This document shows, one piece after another, positions 7,841-14,265 of a stretch of 23,439 bases of DNA (its first letter is position 1; every line of letters starts with the position of its first letter). Source of the DNA: Soonwooa sp023440705 (GTDB lineage: Bacteria > Bacteroidota > Bacteroidia > Flavobacteriales > Weeksellaceae); contig JAEXRP010000073.1 in NCBI GenBank assembly GCA_023440705.1, forward strand, positions 1 to 23,439, written 5' to 3'. Below the pieces are notes generated by a model. The model made no database searches. It was given only the letters and a program-made list of their open reading frames with translations, and had not been told where the DNA came from. The position numbers were made by a program, and so were the translations under genes.

Positions 7841-8965
7841 ATGGAGGAAACACGCAAATCTGCAGAAGAATTTCTAGATCTCATTAAAAAATCTCGCCGT
7901 GGAAAATTCAAAATCTACATCGGGATGAGTGCTGGCGTTGGAAAAACCTACCGTATGCTTCAAGAGGCGCATAGTCTTTTAGCTAACAACATTGATGTCA
8001 AAATTGCGTACATCGAGACTCATAATCGTAAAGAAACCCATGCATTACTCGAAGGTCTTCCGATGATTGCGCGTCGCAAATTATTCTATAAAGGCAAAGA
8101 GTTGGAAGAGTTGGATGTTGCAACGGTAATCAATATGCATCCCGAAGTGGTTATTGTTGATGAGTTGGCGCATACCAATATCGAATGTAGCAAAAATGAA
8201 AAACGCTGGCAAGATGTGATGGATATTTTGGATGCTGGTATTAACGTGATAAGTGCGGTTAATATTCAACATATCGAAAGTCTTAATGAAGAAGTTCGGC
8301 AGATTACAGGTGTAGAGGTTAAAGAAAGAATTCCTGATAGTGTTTTAGCGCAGGCTGATGAGGTTGTTAATATCGATTTAACTGCCGAAGAGTTGATTAA
8401 TCGATTGACTCAGGGCAAGATTTATGATCAAACCAAAATTCAGTCTGCGTTAACTAACTTTTTTAAATCCGAACATATTCTGCAACTTCGCGAATTGGCG
8501 CTGAAAGAAGTTGCATCGCAAGTACAACGAAAAGTTGAAACCGAAGTTGTACTACCAAAAAATACCAAGAAAGAAAAATTTTTGGCTTGTATAAGTTCCA
8601 ATGAAAAAACTGCGAAAAATGTTATTAGAAAAACAGCACGTTTAGCAAATTATTATAATAGCAAATGGTTTGTTTTGTATGTGCAAATTCCGAAAGAAAG
8701 TGCTGACAAAATAGCTTTGGATAAGCAACGACATTTAATTAATAATTTTAAATTAGCGACAGAATTGGGCGCCGAAATTATAAAAGTGGAGGCCTCTAAT
8801 GTAACCAAAAGTATTATCGAACAATGTGACCAGCGCAAGATTACAACTGTATGCATCGGGAAACCAAGGCTTAAACTTTGGAAAATCGTGTTGGCAACCG
8901 ATACTTTTAATAGCCTACTTAACCGTTTAGAAAAAGAAAAAATAGACTTGGTAATTCTTAGCTAA
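7841..8965 (+). CDS. kdpD: Short KdpD: KdpD ATP-binding domain plus universal stress domain, no kinase
   Basis: A 374-aa soluble protein matching only the N-terminal cytoplasmic half of classical KdpD (E. coli about 890 aa). The KdpD domain (about 20-230) has Walker A GMSAGVGKT at 28-36 and Walker B VVIVDELAHTN with D107-E108. A universal-stress-like domain (about 243-374, FLACISSNEKTAKNVIRKTA... VCIGKPRLK) follows. The four-helix membrane region and the HisKA/HATPase module are absent, and the ORF ends in an ordinary stop with no kinase remnant in the 24-base gap. The next gene encodes a separate membrane kinase, so the two probably act together. In studied KdpD proteins this half senses K+/ATP and controls the phosphatase activity; the same role here is inference. 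Confidence 0.9.
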   Translation: MEETRKSAEEFLDLIKKSRRGKFKIYIGMSAGVGKTYRMLQEAHSLLANNIDVKIAYIETHNRKETHALLEGLPMIARRKLFYKGKELEELDVATVINMHPEVVIVDELAHTNIECSKNEKRWQDVMDILDAGINVISAVNIQHIESLNEEVRQITGVEVKERIPDSVLAQADEVVNIDLTAEELINRLTQGKIYDQTKIQSALTNFFKSEHILQLRELALKEVASQVQRKVETEVVLPKNTKKEKFLACISSNEKTAKNVIRKTARLANYYNSKWFVLYVQIPKESADKIALDKQRHLINNFKLATELGAEIIKVEASNVTKSIIEQCDQRKITTVCIGKPRLKLWKIVLATDTFNSLLNRLEKEKIDLVILS

Positions 8966-8989
8966 TATACCACAGATACGCAATTTGAG

Positions 8990-10720
8990 ATGAAAATAAA
9001 AACAAAATTAACCTTTGGTGTAGGTTTCCTTTTTTTGATGATTATTGTACTTTCTGTCGTTAGTGGATGGTACATCAATCAGTTAAAACGCGACACCAAT
9101 AATATATTGATGGCCAATTACAATACCTTGTTGTATTCTCGTAATATGTTGCTGACTTTGGAAGATGTTAAGTCCGATCCAATGGCATTTTCGACCTTTC
9201 AAAAACACCTCCAGAAACAACAAAAAAATGTAACAGAACTTGGCGAAAAAGAAGCTACCGAAAATGTTGCTAGCCATTTTGAATTATTAAAAACAGAGCC
9301 AGAAAATCAGCAGATTATTTCCTCGATTAGGAAAGATATTGCAGAACTAATGCGGCTTAACATGGAAGCCATCGAACATAAAAGTAGCATCGCAGACACA
9401 ACGGCGCACAATGCAATCACAGTCGTGTCGGTGGTTGGGACTTTGTGTTTTCTTTTAGCATTTATTTTATTAATTAATTTGCCAGCTAACATTGCAAATC
9501 CAATCCAAGAATTGTCGAACAGTATTAAGCAAATTGCAAATCAAAATTACAAAGAACGTGTCCATTTTGAGAGTCACAGCGAATTTGGAGAGTTAGCGCG
9601 ATCTTTTAACATTATGGCAGAAAAAATTCAGGCTTATTCTGAAAGTAAACTCGATCGTATCATCAAAGGAAAACGTCGTATAGAAACACTTATCGACAAT
9701 ATGCACGATCCTGTCATCGGAATTGATGAACATAAAATCGTCCTTTTTGTAAATGATGAAGCCTTAAAAATTTCGGGTTTAAAAAAAGAACAACTTGTCG
9801 GAAAACAAATTCAGGATGTCGCTATTAATAACGATTTATTCCGTGAAATGATTAAAGAAATTATTGCTGGGACACCGATTAATCCTAACGAAGAGCCAAT
9901 GAAAATCTATGCAGATGCTAAAGAAAGCTATTTTGAAAAAGAAGTTATCGACATCAATATTATACCAACAGGAGAGAGCGATTCGCAGTTTATCGGTCAG
10001 GTTATTATACTTAAAAATATTACGCCTTTCAAAGAATTAGATTTGGCTAAAACCAACTTTATGGGGACGGTTTCGCATGAGTTCAAAACGCCGATTTCTT
10101 CCATTAAAATGGGATTACAACTTTTAGAAAATAACAGGATTGGCGAGTTAAATTCTGAACAAAAAAATCTTGTTGACGGCATCAAAGAAGATACCGAACG
10201 TTTATTAAAAATTACATCTGAGTTGCTCAACATTACGCAAGTCGAAAGTGGTGTAATGCAGCTAAATATCAAAAAAACCAGCGTTGCAGAAATTGTTGAT
10301 TATGCGGTGATGGCAAATAAAGCGGCTGCCGAACAAAAGCAAATCGATATCCAAGTTAAGCTTTCCAATGATGCGGACTTTGTAACAGCAGACAGCGAAA
10401 AAACCTCGTGGGTTCTTAATAATCTTTTATCAAATGCGATACGTTACTCGCATGAAAATTCGAAAGTGACGGTTGAAGTGTATCCTGAGAATGATAAAAT
10501 TTTGTTTGCTGTTAAAGATCAAGGTCGCGGCATCGAAAAGGAATATCAAGAGAAAATCTTCGATAGATATTTCCGAATCCCAGGAACTCGAAAAGAAGGA
10601 ACAGGTCTCGGACTTACCATCAGCAAACAATTTGTTGAAGCCCAGGGTGGAACAATCTTCGTAGAAAGCGAAATAGGTGAGGGCAGTCGTTTTTGGTTTA
10701 AATTAAATTCCTATACTTAG
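8990..10720 (+). CDS. Membrane histidine kinase (HAMP-PAS-HisKA-HATPase), partner of KdpD fragment
   Basis: A 576-aa sensor kinase. TM1 is at about 7-26, an extracytoplasmic segment of about 120 residues follows, and TM2 is at about 146-168. Next come a HAMP linker (169-222, NPIQELSNSIKQIA), a PAS domain (232-345, IETLIDNMHDPVIGIDEHK) and HisKA with phospho-accepting H363 in VSHEFKTP. The HATPase domain has the N box NNLLSNAIRYS, G1 DQGRGI and G2 GTGLGL. All catalytic motifs are intact. It starts 24 bases after the short kdpD and ends the kdp operon before a terminator. Inference: it phosphorylates the sigma54 regulator at 179-1519, the only response regulator in the window. Confidence 0.92.
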   Translation: MKIKTKLTFGVGFLFLMIIVLSVVSGWYINQLKRDTNNILMANYNTLLYSRNMLLTLEDVKSDPMAFSTFQKHLQKQQKNVTELGEKEATENVASHFELLKTEPENQQIISSIRKDIAELMRLNMEAIEHKSSIADTTAHNAITVVSVVGTLCFLLAFILLINLPANIANPIQELSNSIKQIANQNYKERVHFESHSEFGELARSFNIMAEKIQAYSESKLDRIIKGKRRIETLIDNMHDPVIGIDEHKIVLFVNDEALKISGLKKEQLVGKQIQDVAINNDLFREMIKEIIAGTPINPNEEPMKIYADAKESYFEKEVIDINIIPTGESDSQFIGQVIILKNITPFKELDLAKTNFMGTVSHEFKTPISSIKMGLQLLENNRIGELNSEQKNLVDGIKEDTERLLKITSELLNITQVESGVMQLNIKKTSVAEIVDYAVMANKAAAEQKQIDIQVKLSNDADFVTADSEKTSWVLNNLLSNAIRYSHENSKVTVEVYPENDKILFAVKDQGRGIEKEYQEKIFDRYFRIPGTRKEGTGLGLTISKQFVEAQGGTIFVESEIGEGSRFWFKLNSYT

Positions 10721-10757
10721 AACTTATAAAAAAGTTTTAAGTTTAAAAACAAAAAAA

Positions 10758-10782
10758 GCAAACATTAAAAATGCTTGCTTTT
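10758..10782. terminator. Bidirectional terminator between the kdp operon and tRNA-Leu
   Basis: GCAAACATT (10758-10766) and AATGCTTGC (10770-10778) form a stem around AAA, flanked by seven A on the left and TTTT on the right. The single imperfect pair is G-U on the - strand and A-C on the + strand, so it is a better terminator for the tRNA on the - strand. It also lies 37 bases after the kinase stop. Confidence 0.75.
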
Positions 10783-10784
10783 AG

Positions 10785-10864
10785 TACTCGGAGTGGGAAT
10801 CGAACCCACACTCCTAGGAACACGAGTTTGAGTCGTGCGCGTCTACCAATTCCGCCATCCGAGC
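10785..10864 (-). tRNA. tRNA-Leu (anticodon CAA)
   Basis: Read on the - strand it starts GCTCGGATGGCGGAATTGGT at 10864. The acceptor stem GCTCGGA pairs with TCCGAGT (one G-U), the D arm reads GGCGGAATTGGTAGACGC, and the anticodon stem CACGA/TCGTG carries loop CTCAAAC giving CAA (decodes UUG). A short class II variable arm (TTCCTAGGAGT) precedes the T arm GTGGGTTCGATTCCCAC. The discriminator base is A and CCA is not encoded. Length 80. Confidence 0.95.
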
Positions 10865-10880
10865 GTTGTATTGAGGTGTG

Positions 10881-10888
10881 CAAATATA
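10881..10888 (-). promoter_or_regulatory. -7 element of the tRNA-Leu promoter
   Basis: The - strand reads TATATTTG, a perfect TAnnTTTG match, ending 16 bases before the tRNA 5' end. No clear -33 TTG is visible at the usual spacing. Confidence 0.55.
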
Positions 10889-10970
10889 CAAATATTTCGT
10901 TTTAGTAAAAATGTTTTCCGTGTTTTTTTAATTTGTAGATTCTATTTGTTTGAAAATCAATTTCAAAAAT

Positions 10971-11735
10971 TTAAAATTCTATTTCCAAACCATCATAAGC
11001 AGGCTGGACATGTGACGGAAGTTCGGCTACCAAATCATCATGAAAACCTAAAAGATGAGAAATATGCGTCAAATAAGTCATTTTTGGTTTTAATTCTTTC
11101 ACTAATTCTAAAACTTCTGGTAAGATAAAATGCGAATGATGCGGTTGTTCTTTACGAAGACAGTTAATAATGAAAAAATCAAGATTTTTAAGCTTTTCTT
11201 TTTCGATATCAGAAATGTGACTAGCATCCGTTACATAAGCCATATTTCGAAGCTTGTAACCTAAAATAGGTAACGCAGAATGCATCACATCAATACTTGT
11301 AATTTCTTCTCCAAAAACTTCGAAATGCTCAGTCGCTCTTTCGATAGTAAATGATGGCGAACCTGGGTACTTTTCTTCTGCAAAAGCATACGGAAATCGG
11401 AATTTAATTTCTTTACCAACGCGCTCTTGACAATAGAGTGGCATTTCCATTTTATTTTTAAAAATGAGAGGGCGTAGATCATCCAATCCGATAACATGGT
11501 CATTATGTTCGTGCGTAATGAGTACGGCGTCCACTTGTTCTTCGTGATTAGCAAGCATCTGTTGGCGAAAATCTGGGCCGCAATCGATAAGGATTTTCTT
11601 GTCATTATCAAGTGTGATAATAACCGACGCGCGAAGGCGTTTATCCTTAGGATTTGTTGATAAACAGACAGGATGATGACTGCCTATAATAGGGATTCCT
11701 TGGGAAGTTCCGGTGCCTAAAAATTTAAGCCGCAT
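10971..11735 (-). CDS. MBL-fold metallohydrolase, PhnP-like
   Basis: A 254-aa cytoplasmic metallo-beta-lactamase-fold enzyme. Visible are the fold start MRLKFLGTGTSQGIP, IDCGPDFRQQM, the metal-binding signature THEHNDHVIGLDDLRP (HxHxDH), a later DASHISDIEK and a C-terminal TYLTHISHLLG with another metal-site histidine. This pattern fits the PhnP/RNase Z-like subgroup, which includes cyclic-phosphate phosphodiesterases and other hydrolases. The exact substrate cannot be read from sequence, and there is no phn cluster nearby. The start at 11735 gives the expected N-terminal strand. It diverges from the + strand gene at 11781 with a 45-base gap. Confidence 0.88.
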   Translation of the reverse strand: MRLKFLGTGTSQGIPIIGSHHPVCLSTNPKDKRLRASVIITLDNDKKILIDCGPDFRQQMLANHEEQVDAVLITHEHNDHVIGLDDLRPLIFKNKMEMPLYCQERVGKEIKFRFPYAFAEEKYPGSPSFTIERATEHFEVFGEEITSIDVMHSALPILGYKLRNMAYVTDASHISDIEKEKLKNLDFFIINCLRKEQPHHSHFILPEVLELVKELKPKMTYLTHISHLLGFHDDLVAELPSHVQPAYDGLEIEF

Positions 11736-11739
11736 TCGT

Positions 11740-11747
11740 TAGATTTG
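11740..11747 (+). promoter_or_regulatory. Possible -7 element for the 11781 gene
   Basis: TAGATTTG matches TAnnTTTG perfectly and lies 33 bases before the ATG at 11781. No TTG is seen at the -33 distance, and the upstream half would overlap the start of the divergent hydrolase gene. Motif match only. Confidence 0.3.
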
Positions 11748-11780
11748 GATTTATTTTGGTAAATTTACAAAAAATTCTAC

Positions 11781-13208
11781 ATGTCTGTTATTCATCAAAA
11801 ATTAACACCAAAACAAAAAGCTTTAGCAATTAATTTAGATAGTTCAATTTACGGAACTTTTGCGGAAATTGGAGCGGGACAAGAGACAGTAAGATATTTT
11901 TTCCGTGCTGGGGCGGCATCACAAACAATCGCAAAAGCTATGTCGGCTTACGATAAAGATTTTAGTGATGCTATTTATGGAAAAGAAACTAAAAACCGCT
12001 ACGTAACCCAAAATCGTCTTCGCAAGATGCTTCGCTACGAAGTAGGCTTGGTGGAAGAGCGTATTTCTCGAGACAATAATCCAGGGAAAAAATTCTTTTC
12101 CTACGCCAATACTGTAACAACCATCAATTTTGATAAAACTATGAAAGGTCATGGTTGGGTGGGTATTCGTTATCAATTGTCAGAAAACGAAGACTATAAC
12201 GAGATTGTTATCCATGTCAAATTCAATGACAATGATGCGACTTTGCAACAAGAGACTTTGGGTGCTTTGGGCGTTAATTTGATATACGGCGCTTTTTACT
12301 ATGCAGACAATCCGAGAAGGTTGATCGATTCGCTTTATGACGAATTATCGACAGACCGTGTGGAGATTGATATGATTGACTTTAACGGACCTTGTTTTGA
12401 ATATGTAGATAATCGTTTGATGAGTTTGCAGTTGGTGAAGAAAGGCATGACCGACGCAGTTATCTTCAATTCCGAAGGGAATAATATGTTGCCAGCAGAT
12501 ATTCTTTACAAGAAAAATATTTTTGCGGTTAGAGGAAGCTTTAGACCAGTTACAAAAGTGAACATCGATATGTTTGTCAATGGACTTGATATGTTCCTAA
12601 AAGACGTTGGGTGTACCAATGAAGATACACAAGTTCTTTTCGAAATTACCATCGCAAACCTACGTGCAGACGGTGATATTGACGAAAGAGATTTCCTAGA
12701 TAGAGTGGATGTTTTGGCTAAGTTAGGTTATACGATTATGATTTCTAACTTCTCAGAATATTACAGAATGGTTGATTATTTCTCTGCGTATACCAATCAG
12801 AATATTGGTGTAGCGATGGGCGTTAACAACCTTTTGGATGTTTTTGATGAAGAGTATTACAAAAATTTATCAGGCGGAATTTTGGAGGCTTTTGGTAAAT
12901 TCTTCAAAAAAGATATGCGGGTATATCTTTATCCATACAAAGATGCTACAACAGGCGATTTACTGACTTCAGAAAATTTGAAAGTCCAGTCAAATCTAAA
13001 AGAACTTTACAAATATTTTAAACTAAATAAGAGAATTGTTGACATCAAAGATTACAATCCTCAGTTTTTAGAAATCTATTCGAGAGACGTTCTTAAAAAA
13101 ATCAATTGTCACGAATGCGGTTGGGAAGAGCAATTGCCAAAAGGTGTTGCCGAAATCATCAAAGATCGTGGGATGTTTGGTTACAAAGAGGTAAGTCTTA
13201 TCGATTAA
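11781..13208 (+). CDS. Conserved protein of unknown function (475 aa)
   Basis: A full-length 475-aa protein with normal codon use and no signal peptide or transmembrane helix. The N-terminus (QKLTPKQKALAINLDSSIYG, then TFAEIGAGQETVRYFFRAG) looks like a family I recall from Bacteroidota genomes under inconsistent labels, including nicotinate-nucleotide adenylyltransferase and TonB receptor. Neither is supported: there is no nucleotidyl-transferase HxGH motif, no signal peptide and no barrel or plug. Other visible pieces are acidic stretches (NEDYNEIVIHVKFNDNDATL), VRGSFRPVTKVNIDMF, a possible EF-hand-like DGDIDERDFL and a C-terminal single CxxC (NCHECGWEE). Eleven bases before the next gene suggests an operon with the GAF protein. 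Function unassigned. Confidence 0.85.
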   Translation: MSVIHQKLTPKQKALAINLDSSIYGTFAEIGAGQETVRYFFRAGAASQTIAKAMSAYDKDFSDAIYGKETKNRYVTQNRLRKMLRYEVGLVEERISRDNNPGKKFFSYANTVTTINFDKTMKGHGWVGIRYQLSENEDYNEIVIHVKFNDNDATLQQETLGALGVNLIYGAFYYADNPRRLIDSLYDELSTDRVEIDMIDFNGPCFEYVDNRLMSLQLVKKGMTDAVIFNSEGNNMLPADILYKKNIFAVRGSFRPVTKVNIDMFVNGLDMFLKDVGCTNEDTQVLFEITIANLRADGDIDERDFLDRVDVLAKLGYTIMISNFSEYYRMVDYFSAYTNQNIGVAMGVNNLLDVFDEEYYKNLSGGILEAFGKFFKKDMRVYLYPYKDATTGDLLTSENLKVQSNLKELYKYFKLNKRIVDIKDYNPQFLEIYSRDVLKKINCHECGWEEQLPKGVAEIIKDRGMFGYKEVSLID

Positions 13209-13219
13209 TATTGTTAAAT

Positions 13220-13669
13220 ATGAACGAATTAAAAAAACGTGCAGGTCTAATTCTAGACGCGCCAGATGCAGATACAAATTCTAAATTGTTGAAAATCTGT
13301 CAACTTCTTGACCAAGAGATTGACTATTACAATTGGACAGGTTTCTATTTTAGAAATGGTGAAAAGGAAGAATTGATTTTAGGGCCTTATGTTGGTGCAG
13401 AAACTGATCACACCGTTATTCCGTTTGGGAAAGGGATTTGTGGGCAAGTTGCTGTTTCTGGTGAGACTTTCGTAGTTCCCGATGTGCATGCGCAAGACAA
13501 TTATCTGTCATGTTCGATTGATACAAAATCCGAAATTGTTGTTCCGATCTTTAAAGATGGAAAAAACATTGGCCAAATCGACATCGACAGTCACAAGATT
13601 GATCCTTTCACAAAGGCTGACGAAGAGCTTTTGCAGTGGATTTGTGAGAAAGTTGCCGAGATTATTTAA
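13220..13669 (+). CDS. GAF-domain free methionine-(R)-sulfoxide reductase-like protein
   Basis: A 149-aa single GAF domain protein. The ATG at 13220 is used because the longer in-frame ORF (from 13106) overlaps the upstream gene and adds non-conserved basic residues. The fRMsr signature is clear: NWTGFYF, LGPYVGAETDHTVIPFGKGI then CG, VVPDVHAQDNYLSCS and SEIVVPIF. Such enzymes reduce free methionine-R-sulfoxide in the cytosol. Of the three cysteines studied in E. coli fRMsr, two have equivalents (C74 in GICG and C98 in LSCS). The middle one is replaced by a non-cysteine in the GETFVV segment. One resolving and one catalytic cysteine should still allow catalysis (inference). It is 11 bases downstream of the unknown 475-aa gene. 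Confidence 0.85.
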   Translation: MNELKKRAGLILDAPDADTNSKLLKICQLLDQEIDYYNWTGFYFRNGEKEELILGPYVGAETDHTVIPFGKGICGQVAVSGETFVVPDVHAQDNYLSCSIDTKSEIVVPIFKDGKNIGQIDIDSHKIDPFTKADEELLQWICEKVAEII

Positions 13670-13685
13670 TCAATATTTTTGAGGG

Positions 13686-14015
13686 ATGGATTCACAAATT
13701 GCCATCAATATCGAGACTTCTAAGTTTTATACAATTATAGAATATTTGCAAAAAAGTTGTTGGAAGTTAGTTTGTGAATACAGTCATTTGGCTTTTGATA
13801 AAGGTGTTGATTTCGATTTTTATCAGTTTAAAAAGGATCAAGAAGAAATCTTATTCGCTTGGTCTAATTGGTTTGAAGGTGAGATAAAATCTTCGCCTCA
13901 GATTCTGGAAGATCTTTCGAAGGAATTTGATTTTAAACTCAACTTTGGAGAAGCAGAATATCTTAACAATGACAACATTATCGAAGAAATGAAATCTGTA
14001 CTAAGTTTTCATTGA
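13686..14015 (+). CDS. Small conserved-looking hypothetical protein (109 aa)
   Basis: A soluble, acidic protein starting MDSQIAINIETSKFYTIIEY, with no signal peptide, membrane helix or recognisable motif. The centre is rich in aromatic residues (DFDFYQFKKDQEEILFAWSNWF). The start is 16 bases after the fRMsr-like gene, and a terminator follows 21 bases after the stop. It is therefore probably the last gene of a three-gene operon 11781-14015. Codon use matches neighbours. Function unknown. Confidence 0.65.
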   Translation: MDSQIAINIETSKFYTIIEYLQKSCWKLVCEYSHLAFDKGVDFDFYQFKKDQEEILFAWSNWFEGEIKSSPQILEDLSKEFDFKLNFGEAEYLNNDNIIEEMKSVLSFH

Positions 14016-14036
14016 TTTAATCTTACATAAAAAATA

Positions 14037-14065
14037 AAAAGGCTAACCTGGAAAGTTAGCCTTTT
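14037..14065. terminator. Rho-independent terminator, usable in both directions
   Basis: AAAAGGCTAAC (14037-14047) and GTTAGCCTTTT (14055-14065) form an 11-bp perfect stem around CTGGAAA, followed by GTTTT. It ends the + strand operon. The A-rich left flank would give a T-rich tail for transcripts of the convergent - strand gene. Confidence 0.88.
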
Positions 14066-14114
14066 GTTTTAGGATTTGTTTTGCTTTAAAACTTTTCTTT
14101 TTAAACTAGGTTCA

Positions 14115-14229
14115 GATTAATAAAATAAACGTCAGTTTGAGTGATTTTCGAAGAAAATTGTATCGAAAACTAGTTTATTTTATTATCATTAAAAATCTTC
14201 TCGATACGCTGCGCTACTCGAAGTGACGT
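14115..14229 (+). repeat. Structured intergenic repeat, copy 1
   Basis: This element shares long blocks with 23320-23439, for example AACGTCAGTTTGAGTG, TGTATCGAAAAC, TTATCATTAAAAA, CTTCTCGATAC and TACTCGAAGTGA. A basal stem pairs TAATAAAATAAAC (14118-14130) with GTTTATTTTATTA (14173-14185). An apical stem pairs ATTTTC (14144-14149) with GAAAAT (14153-14158). The ends ACGTCAGTTTGAGT and ACTCGAAGTGACGT are also near-perfect inverted repeats. It lies about 50 bases beyond a terminator, between convergent genes. No ORF. Confidence 0.85.
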
Positions 14230-14265
14230 CTAAGATAAAGAAAAGAATTTTACATTGAACTGTTC

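Noticed and set aside
10835..11128. 97-aa + strand ORF across tRNA-Leu and the hydrolase gene
   Set aside because: It runs through a tRNA gene and antisense to a conserved enzyme.
13106..13219. N-terminal extension of the GAF protein
   Set aside because: It overlaps the upstream gene out of frame and encodes a basic stretch unlike GAF proteins. The ATG at 13220 gives the normal start.
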